This document shows, in pieces, positions 44,776 through 53,043 of a stretch of 64,000 nt of DNA (positions are counted from its first letter, which is position 1; each line of letters begins with the position of its first letter). The position numbers and the translations under genes are program-made. The notes beneath the pieces were generated by a model. It did no database searches and had not been told where the DNA came from. It was given only the letters and a program-made list of their open reading frames with translations. The DNA comes from a virus: positions 62,001 through 126,000 of IMG/VR virus record IMGVR_UViG_3300025319_000005. One strand, written 5' to 3'.

Positions 44776-45180
44776 ATGAACACAGAAGAACAAGAAATAA
44801 TAAAAGAATTCTCAATTCTTGAAGATTGGATGGAAAAATACGACCATCTTATCAAACTTGGAAAATCCATGAAAACCATGGATGAAAATAATAAAATCGA
44901 TGAAAATTTAATTAAAGGATGCCAGAGCCGAGTTTGGTTGCATTCTGAATTTTTGAATGACAAAGTTATTTTCACTGCGGATAGTGATACTACAATTACA
45001 AAAGGAATGGTTTCAATGCTGGTAAGAGTTTTTTCTAACCGGACCGCATTAGAAATTATAAATGGTAATCTTGATTTTATTTCCGAAATAGGATTAATGC
45101 AACACATTTCACCAACCAGGAGCAATGGTTTAGTTAGTATGTTCAAACAAATGAAGAACGACGCTCGTGAATTTATTTAA
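44776..45180 (+). CDS. sufE: SufE-like sulfur-transfer protein
   Basis: SufE accepts sulfur from the SufS cysteine desulfurase for Fe-S cluster building in the cytoplasm. The family hallmark K-G-C-Q-S-R-V-W-L holds the acceptor Cys (about residue 56), preceded by the typical helical start (E-I-I-K-E-F-S-I-L-E-D-W-M-E-K-Y). Length 134 fits. It stands alone without sufS or sufBCD and is joined to the tRNA-like RNA, suggesting capture from a host. An auxiliary metabolic gene. Confidence 0.94.
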   Translation: MNTEEQEIIKEFSILEDWMEKYDHLIKLGKSMKTMDENNKIDENLIKGCQSRVWLHSEFLNDKVIFTADSDTTITKGMVSMLVRVFSNRTALEIINGNLDFISEIGLMQHISPTRSNGLVSMFKQMKNDAREFI

Positions 45181-45377
45181 TCTATTCTATTAGAGTGGTG
45201 ATGTGGATTTGATTTCCTTTTTTCTTTAACATCTTCTTTATAAGCCTTTTTTGCATCTTTCATGTGCTGAGATACATTCTGATTATTTATAGATATTGCA
45301 TCATTAGACATTGCATCCTCATAACCTTTCTTATATAAATAAGCTGCGATAAAATTCGTCTTATATTCTTTTTCCAT
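45177..45377 (-). CDS. Hypothetical basic protein (66 aa)
   Basis: Convergent with sufE, sharing its stop-codon bases (TTTAAT). Starts MEKEYKTNFIAAYLYKKGYE; C-terminus basic with His residues. Function unknown. Confidence 0.72.
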   Translation of the reverse strand: MEKEYKTNFIAAYLYKKGYEDAMSNDAISINNQNVSQHMKDAKKAYKEDVKEKRKSNPHHHSNRID

Positions 45378-45434
45378 TTTATCATGTTTTAGTTCCGGTG
45401 ATAAATAGAAGAAAATTGGAAATTCCGTGATTAT

Positions 45435-45755
45435 TTATTCGTTTTTTCTATTTTTTATAGAATTAAACAACTCAAGTTGCCCCTTCATAAGTTCTACATC
45501 TTTGCAATATTCGAACAATTCAAGGTCTATTAAAGTGTCGAGTGTTTTTTGTAAGAATTTCTCAGCATCTTTTTTGCTGGTATTAGAAACCCATTCAGTA
45601 AACCAACCTGGATTTTTCCATTCTTTAACTGTTCTAATAATGATTTGAGATAATATCTCAATAATACGCTCTTCAGATATGTTTCTATCATTAGCTTCGC
45701 GTTGCAACTCTTCTGTTGAAACGTTTTCATCTTTAGGGTTTAGTGCCATGTTCAT
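45435..45755 (-). CDS. Hypothetical helical protein (106 aa)
   Basis: Charged and helical (E-E-L-Q-R-E-A-N-D-R-N-I-S-E-E-R-I-I-E). First gene of a leftward series with 45177..45377. Function unknown. Confidence 0.73.
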   Translation of the reverse strand: MNMALNPKDENVSTEELQREANDRNISEERIIEILSQIIIRTVKEWKNPGWFTEWVSNTSKKDAEKFLQKTLDTLIDLELFEYCKDVELMKGQLELFNSIKNRKNE

Positions 45756-45767
45756 TTTAATAAATTA

Positions 45768-45968
45768 TTACTTACTTTCACAACCACATATATCACATTT
45801 ATAGTAATCATTATGTGAATCATGACCATCATATTTCATTGCATCCAAGCCACTTACATGCGCATGAGCACAAACTTCTCGAAATGCGTTTATTGCATTA
45901 TCAATTTTTTTAACTCGTTCAAGCAATGTTGACTTTTCGATTTCTAATTTTTTAATTTCTTCTTTCAT
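45768..45968 (-). CDS. Coiled-coil plus zinc-knuckle protein (66 aa)
   Basis: Residues 1-35 are a heptad coiled coil (K-L-E-I-E-K-S-T-L-L-E-R-V-K-K-I); the end carries H-D-S-H...C-D-I-C-G-C, probably one zinc site. Confidence 0.75.
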   Translation of the reverse strand: MKEEIKKLEIEKSTLLERVKKIDNAINAFREVCAHAHVSGLDAMKYDGHDSHNDYYKCDICGCESK

Positions 45969-45969
45969 G

Positions 45970-46947
45970 TTATTGTAAATTTATTATGCTTTTTATTTTA
46001 GTATAATCAAAATCTATAATAAATAAAAAATTATATCCATTTTTTATTGTATTTCTTCTTTTTGAAAAGTTTTTCTTTAAATCATATCTTAAAGTATAAA
46101 GTGATTTTATTTCAATAATTAAATTATATTTTGGAAGTAAAAAATCTGAATAATAACATCTTTCTTTATTATCAAAAAAATATTTAATAGATTTTCCTTT
46201 TTCAACTTGTATTTTATTGTTAATGCAAAAATCTAAAAAATCTTTTTCATTTAAACCTTGATACTTTAATCCAGTACCAATATGTATTCTATTTCTAAAA
46301 GCGTTTTTTAAACTTTTTTGATGTATTTTATCATTGTGCATTGCGCTTTTAACGCCATACCTTTTTAAATTTGTTTCTTCTAATCTTGAAATCTGTAAAT
46401 CTCTTAAATATTGTGGTCTATCTTTTTTAGTTTTTGAAGTTCTTTTAATTATTTCATCTTTTTCTTCAAATGATTTATTGTTTACTGTAATTTTCGTTTT
46501 TTCTTTATTGTTGAAGTTTTTGTCACCATATTTTTTTTCTTTAATTATGCTGTGTTTTTCTCTTTCATTTTTATCTGAAAAATTGCTTACATAACCATAT
46601 TTCTTTAAATTTGTATTTTTTGCTTTTTCTATATTAACATAATTCTCATCACCATATTTTTCAAATAATGTGTTTTTATTCTTTCTTAAATTGTGTGCAC
46701 ATTGTTCAGAACAAGAATATAAATTATATTTTTTTATGTTTTTTAAATAATGTCTATATTGTATATTTTTTTTATTTCCACAACAATCACATTGTACATC
46801 AATTCGTGAATGACTGTTTGGTGAAAGGTCTTCAACTTTAACAGTTATATTAATACCAGCAGTTTCAAAATCATATCCTTTATTTTGATAATATTTTAAT
46901 AATGTATTGTTTGATATTCTTGTATTTGCTTTTGTGCTTAAAATCAT
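45970..46947 (-). CDS. Homing-endonuclease-like protein with K-Y-G repeats and Vsr-type domain (325 aa)
   Basis: N-terminal zinc-knuckle region (C-D-C-C-G-N-K-K ... C-S-E-Q-C-A-H-N), then repeated F-E-K-Y-G-D-E-N / L-K-K-Y-G-Y-V-S / L-K-R-Y-G-V-K-S modules typical of phage free-standing endonucleases, then a C-terminal PD-(D/E)xK-like core (Y-S-D-F-L-L-P-K-Y-N-L-I-I-E-I-K). ATG at 46947 preferred over the TTG at 47001. Presumably a selfish invader; I cannot identify a target. Confidence 0.8.
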   Translation of the reverse strand: MILSTKANTRISNNTLLKYYQNKGYDFETAGINITVKVEDLSPNSHSRIDVQCDCCGNKKNIQYRHYLKNIKKYNLYSCSEQCAHNLRKNKNTLFEKYGDENYVNIEKAKNTNLKKYGYVSNFSDKNEREKHSIIKEKKYGDKNFNNKEKTKITVNNKSFEEKDEIIKRTSKTKKDRPQYLRDLQISRLEETNLKRYGVKSAMHNDKIHQKSLKNAFRNRIHIGTGLKYQGLNEKDFLDFCINNKIQVEKGKSIKYFFDNKERCYYSDFLLPKYNLIIEIKSLYTLRYDLKKNFSKRRNTIKNGYNFLFIIDFDYTKIKSIINLQ

Positions 46948-46997
46948 AAAATATACTTTTTTATAAATAGTATATTTTATACATAACACACTAACAA

Positions 46998-47213
46998 TCA
47001 ATCATTTTTTATTCGTTTAAGTATTTGTTCATTTGTTTGTAAATCACTACTACTTACATCGTCTCCAATTATGTAATCTTGCCAACCTATTTCATAAGCT
47101 TTTTTTAATAAAGGACTTTCATTAAAAGATAAAATATTTGTATCATCACCAGAAAAGCAATCATCCCATCCTAATTTATATGCCTGTAATATTATTTCTT
47201 TTTCTTCATCCAT
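46998..47213 (-). CDS. Hypothetical protein with two similar halves (71 aa)
   Basis: Y-K-L-G-W-D-D-C-F-S-G-D-D and Y-E-I-G-W-Q-D-Y-I-I-G-D-D are two copies of one short motif, so the protein is an internal duplication. Starts inside the end of 47206..47664. Confidence 0.74.
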   Translation of the reverse strand: MDEEKEIILQAYKLGWDDCFSGDDTNILSFNESPLLKKAYEIGWQDYIIGDDVSSSDLQTNEQILKRIKND

Positions 47214-47664
47214 TATTTTCTAATTTTTCAGTCAAAACTTTTCTTTCTAAAGAAACACCTCCCATATTTTCTATTTTCACAATAAGAGCATTTGCATTTA
47301 AAATAATTTCTTCCAACTCTTCAAGTTTTTTTATTATAGATTCACAATAAAGTTTATACGCCAAAAAAGGACTGTCATATTTTTCAACATTACTATTTGG
47401 AGCAGTCCAAAATAAGGGGCAAGATTTCTCGCCAGAAAAATCCATTGCAAAAAAACTATTATCAGCAGAGAAAAAAAGTATTTTATTATTGCTTGTTATA
47501 CGAAATTCTTTCAAACCTTTAACTTCTTCACATTTAGCTTCTTCAATTCCAAGCCTATTTAATGCATTAATTATTCTTGGATAAATTTGCTGAGCCATCA
47601 ATTCAGCTAAATATATATTTTTAGGGTCGCTTCTATATAATTTATTTTGTAAATCTGTAGCCAT
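47206..47664 (-). CDS. Hypothetical protein with RKVLTEK tail (152 aa)
   Basis: Unrelated to the GDT family but ends L-E-R-K-V-L-T-E-K-L-E-N-N-G. Helical N-terminus, beta-rich middle. The next ATG (47213) lies just beyond the tail codons. Confidence 0.76.
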   Translation of the reverse strand: MATDLQNKLYRSDPKNIYLAELMAQQIYPRIINALNRLGIEEAKCEEVKGLKEFRITSNNKILFFSADNSFFAMDFSGEKSCPLFWTAPNSNVEKYDSPFLAYKLYCESIIKKLEELEEIILNANALIVKIENMGGVSLERKVLTEKLENNG

Positions 47665-48311
47665 TATTTAGAAAGTTCTTTTAACTTGTTTTCTAATTCA
47701 ATTTTAAATGTAAGATATTTTTCTCGGAAGTATTCCCATTCTGTTTCATCACATTCGTTTATTTCTTTATGAAGATAATTTGCAGCTGTAAAATCCACTA
47801 TTTTTCCATATTCCATAATTTGGATTGCAAAAATAAGCATTTTAAGTGAATGAAATATACTTTTTAATGCACGATATATATCCCCTTCATTAAGTTTATG
47901 TTTTCCACCTCTCCAGCTGTTAAATGATTGAGCTATAATATTTTTAGCAAGCTTCTTTTTGTTTAAAACAAATTTCAAACTTTCTTTTTCCTGGAACCTT
48001 GCCCATGTCGGAGAAAAGAAACACTCAAGGTTCATGATGTCATGATTTTCTAAATCACGTTTGAATTTATCCGGAGTAATAACATGAATATTGAGACGAC
48101 AATTATCTATTTCTGCTGTCATTTCGTTATGTTCTAATAGTGCAGCTCCAATAATTATAATATCGTAATCAGAATCTACTCTATTGTTAGAGTATACTCT
48201 TGATCCATATAAAAATATGTTTCTTATTTTAATAGGATGAATTCCGGCTTTTTCTATGATTTCTGCAACCGTAAATGGAATATCAAATATTGTACGTGTT
48301 GTTGTGTTCAT
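47664..48311 (-). CDS. MNT-type nucleotidyltransferase (215 aa)
   Basis: L-Y-G-S-R-V-Y-S-N-N-R-V-D-S-D-Y-D-I (residues 33-51) is the G-S...D-x-D signature of Pol-beta-superfamily nucleotidyltransferases; a third acidic residue lies near N-I-H-V-I-T-P-D. The helical C-terminal half (about 90 residues) resembles a HEPN-like partner fused to it. Such enzymes modify tRNA, proteins or small molecules, often in toxin-antitoxin or defence settings; the target here is unknown. Confidence 0.85.
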   Translation of the reverse strand: MNTTTRTIFDIPFTVAEIIEKAGIHPIKIRNIFLYGSRVYSNNRVDSDYDIIIIGAALLEHNEMTAEIDNCRLNIHVITPDKFKRDLENHDIMNLECFFSPTWARFQEKESLKFVLNKKKLAKNIIAQSFNSWRGGKHKLNEGDIYRALKSIFHSLKMLIFAIQIMEYGKIVDFTAANYLHKEINECDETEWEYFREKYLTFKIELENKLKELSK

Positions 48312-48675
48312 TTTTATATTTTTCGGTTAATACTTTTCTATCATTTAAAAATTGCAACGGAACCTTACTTAATGTGACGTAATAGATTTTCCACTTTTCA
48401 GTTTTATCATTAAAAAAGAATGAAATAGTTCCAATCTTATCATGAGAAATATATTTAGAATTATTTAAATTATTTTTATAATTAAAAGGCTCACTTATAA
48501 AAAAATAAATTTGTCTTCCATTTTTATCTCTTCTTATTGATTTATCTTTTTCAAAATATCCAATATTTTTATTGTTAAAATATACAAAATAAAGATTCCA
48601 AATTTTAGAAGGCCTTACTTCAAATTCTTTTAATTTGTGTTTTTTACATACAAAATACGGATAAACTTGTTTCAT
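48283..48675 (-). CDS. Hypothetical protein with RKVLTEK tail (130 aa)
   Basis: ATG at 48675 (MKQVYPYFVCKKHKLKEFEV). Beta-rich body and a tail N-D-R-K-V-L-T-E-K-Y-K-N. Its 3' end overlaps the start of the nucleotidyltransferase by 29 nt. Confidence 0.75.
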   Translation of the reverse strand: MKQVYPYFVCKKHKLKEFEVRPSKIWNLYFVYFNNKNIGYFEKDKSIRRDKNGRQIYFFISEPFNYKNNLNNSKYISHDKIGTISFFFNDKTEKWKIYYVTLSKVPLQFLNDRKVLTEKYKNEHNNTYNI

Positions 48676-48679
48676 GATA

Positions 48680-49216
48680 TTAATTATCAAACCAAAAAAC
48701 TATCCTTACATCATCCAAATTTCCAAGTTCTGACAATTCTTCAATATGTTTACAAAAAGTACCATCCGGACCACCAATAATGTCATAATAAGTTTTGTCT
48801 TCCCAATCTTCATCATACTCTCGTGGAAATGATATTTTTTCGAATATAACATTCCTTGAATTTGTAGAAAATTCCTGTTCTGGTGTTCTTAAATCTTGAT
48901 TAAAATCAAATTCAACCAATTCTCTAAGCGTTACAAAAGAAATAGTATGACCATCACCTTCCCATCCTATCCAGTTGCTTTTAACTGCAATAGAAACATC
49001 AATCGGCAATTTATAAGAAGGCTCTTTTATTGGTTTTACGTTACTTCTAACACCAGCTAAAAAACCAAACATACTATAAGAGCGCCAATCAAAAGGTGAA
49101 CTGGATTTTTCCGTATCAAAACTATATGATGGAGTAAAATGTTTACCGGTAAATAATTCCCATTTACATTTACCGTTTTTTCTTGTTTCAACGTGAATAT
49201 GAATATCAGCTCCCAT
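48680..49216 (-). CDS. MGADIH-type hypothetical phage protein (178 aa)
   Basis: Begins MGADIHIHVETRKNGKCKWE, a start common to many phage proteins of unknown role. Contains F-G-F-L-A-G-V-R-S-N-V and an internal S-R-N-V-I-F-E-K-I that resembles the tail motif. Soluble. Confidence 0.82.
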   Translation of the reverse strand: MGADIHIHVETRKNGKCKWELFTGKHFTPSYSFDTEKSSSPFDWRSYSMFGFLAGVRSNVKPIKEPSYKLPIDVSIAVKSNWIGWEGDGHTISFVTLRELVEFDFNQDLRTPEQEFSTNSRNVIFEKISFPREYDEDWEDKTYYDIIGGPDGTFCKHIEELSELGNLDDVRIVFWFDN

Positions 49217-49902
49217 TATTTTAAAATATTTACTTTTTCAATTAAAACATTTCTTGAATATGTATTTGCTTTTAAAATATAATAGTTTAACATATCTTCA
49301 TATTTATCATGCTTTCTATCTAAATATACACTCGCATCTTTATATAACCAATTTAAAATACTCATAATTTGTTGATTACCTTTTTTATAAACTCTATATA
49401 TCATTTTCATTTTTCCATATCCAAGGACAATATTTGTTTCTTTCAAAAATATATCATAAATTTTTTTCATAAGCTGTTCAGTTCCAACAATACTAAATTG
49501 ATAACGTCTATAATTTTTATCCATCGTATAACAAATAGAACCATCTCCATCAAACAAACCTCTAATAAAATGCCTATATAAATGCTCTTTTATAATAGGA
49601 AATTTAGCTATTTTACTTTTTCTTGGAACGACTCCATAGTTGTTTAAATTGTTTATTATTTCTTTTTTTGTACAACTGAAATAATATATAGGCCCAAATC
49701 CATGGTCTGTAATTGAAATTGGTTTTTCATCTATATAAATTAATTTAGATAACTTTTCTAAGTGTCCCTTATCTTTAATATTAACTCTTAAATTCTTATT
49801 TCCAATATTACAACCATCAGCAAGAATAAATCCTAACCAATATGCTTCTTCTTCTGTATTTATATTTTTAAATACATTTTTGTTATATTCATATTTTTTC
49901 AT
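49216..49902 (-). CDS. LAGLIDADG homing endonuclease with RNVLIEK tail (228 aa)
   Basis: Two LAGLIDADG helices: A-Y-W-L-G-F-I-L-A-D-G-C (about residue 18) and F-I-R-G-L-F-D-G-D-G-S-I (about 112), each ending in the catalytic Asp. C-terminus S-R-N-V-L-I-E-K-V-N-I-L-K carries the window's recurrent tail. Free-standing; the next gene (48680..49216) starts at its stop. Confidence 0.94.
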   Translation of the reverse strand: MKKYEYNKNVFKNINTEEEAYWLGFILADGCNIGNKNLRVNIKDKGHLEKLSKLIYIDEKPISITDHGFGPIYYFSCTKKEIINNLNNYGVVPRKSKIAKFPIIKEHLYRHFIRGLFDGDGSICYTMDKNYRRYQFSIVGTEQLMKKIYDIFLKETNIVLGYGKMKMIYRVYKKGNQQIMSILNWLYKDASVYLDRKHDKYEDMLNYYILKANTYSRNVLIEKVNILK

Positions 49903-50010
49903 GTTAATAAATATGGAAAAAATAATTAGTTACAACCCATCACAACCCACAATAACAATTAAACATAATTTGTGTTTTTTTTTCTTGCAAATGTAAAAAA
50001 AAAATTTGAT

Positions 50011-50064
50011 AATATTTATTAAAAGCTAATAAAAATAGCAAAGATATTTAAGATACGACTTAGG
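50011..50064. repeat. Direct repeat flanking TnpB cassette, left copy
   Basis: Starts aatatttattaaaagc and ends cgacttagg; about 80% identical to 51871-51923 in the same orientation. It begins 22 nt beyond the tnpB stop, where an omega-RNA/right end would lie. Confidence 0.75.
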
Positions 50065-50085
50065 AGTTCCAAAAAACATAGAGAC

Positions 50086-51642
50086 TTATAGAAAGAGCAT
50101 AGTTTTCACTTTGCTTTTTTCTGTTTTATTCTGTGCGTTTTGCTGAAACAAATAATTGTTCTTATTTGCCCTACGAACACTCTTCTTCGTAAGTTGGAGG
50201 CGTTTACACATTTCTTTCCAAGAACTTATGTTCTGTAATTCGTTATAATCCATCTGTGTGATATTACTCACGTTGGTTATAACTCCTTCATGGAAAGAAG
50301 GCATAAACTTTCCTCCTTTAATATATTTTATCATCCCTCTCCTACAAATCTCAATGCTTGCTGCGATTGGATCAAATGTATTATAATTTATATTTCCGAT
50401 AAAACTCGAATAACATGGGTTTATCTCAATCTTCTTTATTCCATAAAATGAACACCACTTATCTGAAAGTTGAGCAATTAAATTTCGACACCAGATATTG
50501 TTTATCTGTCTATTTGAATTCTTATTTCCATTGTCTTTACCAGAAATGTTGGTTAGTTCCTCAATAACAAAATTACACGTATGATAATGTTCTAGTTCTG
50601 AAAAAAGATTTTTTATTGCAATTGACAATTCATGTTTTCTTTTGTCTGAAGACACTTCTTTTTCTGAGAGTTTTACGAAATCAATAAATCCTTTTTTTAT
50701 TATCTTAAAATCACCTTCCAATGAACTACTTAATTCATTTTTGTCACAAATTGAATAACCGATTCCTTTTGGATTTAAATCTATTCCACAATATCTATTT
50801 TGCATTTTTATACCAAACATGCGTTGTTCGTGATCTCTGTGTGCTTGTGAAATAAGTTGTTTTCGTTCGGTTTTATCTGTAACGTGTTTTATGTCTTTAT
50901 AGAGTTGTTTTTCGTTAAACCATTTTCCACTAATCCTACTTTCTTCATATGTGATACAAATGTATGTTGAAGTCAATTTAATTGTAACAGGTATTTCTTT
51001 TTGCTGACACAACAAAGCAATAATTTTTAATATTCCTTTTTGTTTTTGTGTTGCATAAAACGAAATGTTAACTTTTCTTTTTGAATTTTCATATTTAAAA
51101 ATAACATTTCCATTTCCGAGTTCTTTTAAATTAAAAAAACGGTTACCTTTGCTGGCTGAATCTCCATAAAAAGTAATTGGCAACAATCTATTTTCTTTAA
51201 ATTTCTGTTTGTTTTTTAAATATAATTCTGGATTAGAAATCTTTTGTTTTGTTATAACTTGCAATAATTTTCTCCCGCCAAAAACAACATTCAAATTTAA
51301 AGACTTGTTTAAAGAAGAAATTTTTCTTTGCAATTTTTTCTTTAAATTTGGTTTTGTTTCGTTTTTAAGTTTTTCATGCAATTTAATAATATTCTTGTTA
51401 ATCCTTTCTTTGTTGGATTTCTCTCGTTCTTTAAAAGCGATTACTTCTTTTATAAGATAACTATATGCTTTATTTGAGTGAATGTGTTTAGAAATAATTT
51501 CATCGATAAAATTCTTATCCTCAATTAACTCAATATTGCGATACATTTTTCTGAAGGCAATCGAATATTGTTTTTGTAAAGAAATGATAAACTCTTTGTC
51601 TTCTTGATTGATGTTTGTTATTTTGAGTTTAAGGGTTAACAT
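50086..51642 (-). CDS. tnpB: TnpB-like RuvC nuclease without zinc ribbon (518 aa)
   Basis: RuvC residues are all present: Y-C-G-I-D-L-N-P-K-G-I-G (Asp), F-V-I-E-E-L-T-N (Glu) and N-T-F-D-P-I-A-A-S-I-E-I (Asp). Between the last two, I-N-P-C-Y-S-S-F-I-G-N replaces the usual zinc-ribbon C-x2-C pairs, as in the zinc-less TnpB-related group I recall. TnpB proteins are RNA-guided DNA nucleases using an omega-RNA from the element's 3' end. Preceded by a ribbon-helix-helix gene 3 nt away; no transposase partner here. Confidence 0.85.
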   Translation of the reverse strand: MLTLKLKITNINQEDKEFIISLQKQYSIAFRKMYRNIELIEDKNFIDEIISKHIHSNKAYSYLIKEVIAFKEREKSNKERINKNIIKLHEKLKNETKPNLKKKLQRKISSLNKSLNLNVVFGGRKLLQVITKQKISNPELYLKNKQKFKENRLLPITFYGDSASKGNRFFNLKELGNGNVIFKYENSKRKVNISFYATQKQKGILKIIALLCQQKEIPVTIKLTSTYICITYEESRISGKWFNEKQLYKDIKHVTDKTERKQLISQAHRDHEQRMFGIKMQNRYCGIDLNPKGIGYSICDKNELSSSLEGDFKIIKKGFIDFVKLSEKEVSSDKRKHELSIAIKNLFSELEHYHTCNFVIEELTNISGKDNGNKNSNRQINNIWCRNLIAQLSDKWCSFYGIKKIEINPCYSSFIGNINYNTFDPIAASIEICRRGMIKYIKGGKFMPSFHEGVITNVSNITQMDYNELQNISSWKEMCKRLQLTKKSVRRANKNNYLFQQNAQNKTEKSKVKTMLFL

Positions 51643-51645
51643 AAC

Positions 51646-51801
51646 TTATTTGTTATTGTTTTTTAAATCATTTTCCATAAATTGTCTAATCCGTTCAGAC
51701 ATATTATATTCATTATTCATACAAAAAATTCTATAATTATTTTTGAGATTTTTGTTAACTCGAATGATTAGCAATTTATTTTCTTTCTCTTTTGTTTTCA
51801 T
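51646..51801 (-). CDS. Ribbon-helix-helix regulator, TnpB partner (51 aa)
   Basis: Start at 51801 (MKTKEKENKLLIIRVNKNLK). The strand L-L-I-I-R-V followed by N-L-K-N-N-Y-R-I-F and M-S-E-R-I-R-Q-F helices fits an Arc/MetJ-type fold. Three nt upstream of tnpB, so probably an autoregulator of the cassette. Confidence 0.72.
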   Translation of the reverse strand: MKTKEKENKLLIIRVNKNLKNNYRIFCMNNEYNMSERIRQFMENDLKNNNK

Positions 51802-51870
51802 GTCTATAAATATAAACAAAAAAATTAAAATCGCAATAAATAAATATTTTAAAGATAAATAAAATTTTGT

Positions 51871-51923
51871 AATATTTATTAAAGCCGATAGAAATGGCAA
51901 AGACATTCAAAATACAGCTTAGG
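51871..51923. repeat. Direct repeat flanking TnpB cassette, right copy
   Basis: Reads aatatttattaaagcc to cagcttagg. Translated rightward it contains M-A-K-T-F-K-I-Q-L-R; the left copy encodes the similar I-A-K-I-F-K-I-R-L-R, hinting at a duplicated gene start. Confidence 0.72.
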
Positions 51924-51945
51924 CCGTTATTGTTGCAAAACAATA

Positions 51946-51980
51946 AAAATCCCATCCAGTTCGCTGCCGGATGGGATTTT
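51946..51980. terminator. Bidirectional terminator
   Basis: AAAATCCCATCC/GGATGGGATTTT, 12-bp perfect stem. Confidence 0.85.
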
Positions 51981-52003
51981 GCTTTATGGATATGTTTTAA
52001 ATC

Positions 52004-52432
52004 TTAAGATCTAAGAATATATTTTGCTATTTTTGAAGTCCGGCCACTTTTGTTTACAAAAGAATGAACGGATGTCTCAATATTCATTCCTCCTTTTTTT
52101 AAATCAAAAACAAGAGCTCCAAGTCTCAAAACTCCATATAATTCAATGGCTTCTAACACATTGATAGAACCTTTCTTCATAAGATGTTTAAGAACCATAT
52201 CATATTGAGAACTTGGTTTTACATATTTTTTAATAATTGTTTTTTTTGCTACCGGTGTTTTTAATGCTGGTCTTACTTTTGATAACATTTTTTTTGCTAC
52301 AGGCGCTTTTTTTGTTGTTGTAACTGATTTAGTTAAGCGATTTGCACTTTTCTTTAGTGGAGATTTTGTTGCTGCTTTTTTTAAGCGAGCTGGCTTTGCA
52401 GTTTTCGCACTGCTTTTAGTTGTTTTTTTCAT
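52004..52432 (-). CDS. Histone-H1-like tail plus helix-turn-helix (142 aa)
   Basis: Residues 1-70 are Lys/Ala/Pro-rich (K-T-A-K-P-A-R-L-K-K-A-A-T-K). The C-terminal 65 residues (V-L-K-H-L-M-K-K-G-S-I-N-V-L-E-A-I-E-L-Y-G then L-R-L-G-A-L-V-F-D-L) match the small HTH domain I know as HTH_39 (PF14090). Likely binds phage or host DNA. Confidence 0.82.
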   Translation of the reverse strand: MKKTTKSSAKTAKPARLKKAATKSPLKKSANRLTKSVTTTKKAPVAKKMLSKVRPALKTPVAKKTIIKKYVKPSSQYDMVLKHLMKKGSINVLEAIELYGVLRLGALVFDLKKGGMNIETSVHSFVNKSGRTSKIAKYILRS

Positions 52433-52559
52433 TGTTTTTTAGATTTGATTATTGATTGATATTTTATTATTGGCAGCTAAGATAATAATTTATTTGTTAT
52501 TTCCAGCAATTATGGTTAAATTCTTAAAAATTTAGCATATTTATATTAAAACTGACTAA

Positions 52560-52772
52560 ATGAAAAACTTTTTGATTAATTTATGGAAAGAATTATTTGG
52601 AAAAACACCAAATACAACAATAATTATACCTGCAGAAACTATTTCCGAAAAAACTATTGAAGTACATAAGGTTGATTGTGCTTGTAAAGAAAAAAAAGAA
52701 GTTAAAAAGGTGAAGCCAGTTAAAAAGACACAACCTGCAAAAATAGCTCCAAAAACAAAGAAGAAAAAGTGA
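52560..52772 (+). CDS. Small protein with basic tail (70 aa)
   Basis: MKNFLINLWKELFGKTPNTT: amphipathic N-terminus, a C-x-C (V-D-C-A-C-K-E) and a Lys/Pro-rich end. Its last 53 nt overlap the 3' end of 52720..53043. Function unknown. Confidence 0.68.
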   Translation: MKNFLINLWKELFGKTPNTTIIIPAETISEKTIEVHKVDCACKEKKEVKKVKPVKKTQPAKIAPKTKKKK

Positions 52773-53043
52773 TGTTAATCCATGTCCATGAACATATGTT
52801 CAGTGACAACACTGTCTGATAGTTCTTTATTTGCTCTTTTTGGAAATTTAATAATTCTTTTTCTCTGTTTATTATAATTTCAGCAATTTCTTTTTTTGGA
52901 AATGAAAGAGCTTTTGTTGGGTCATTTGTCCATCCTCTCATCGGAGAGTCTACTGTGTGATTGTGATTTTCTAAATCTAAACTCATAAAATACCATAATC
53001 TGGTTATTGAATTTTCTATAAAATATATGCAATTCGTTTCCAC
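52720..53043 (-). CDS. Hypothetical protein (107 aa), 3' end uncertain
   Basis: N-terminal 60 residues look coding (R-G-W-T-N-D-P-T-K-A-L-S-F, a pattern seen in phage proteins). The C-terminal 30 residues are hydrophobic and antisense to 52560..52772, suggesting a lost or shifted original stop. Confidence 0.65.
   Translation of the reverse strand: METNCIYFIENSITRLWYFMSLDLENHNHTVDSPMRGWTNDPTKALSFPKKEIAEIIINREKELLNFQKEQIKNYQTVLSLNICSWTWINITFSSLFLELFLQVVSF

Noticed and set aside
50086-51642. Cas12-type CRISPR effector
   Set aside because: There is no CRISPR array or cas1/cas2 in the window, and size and context fit TnpB-like nucleases.
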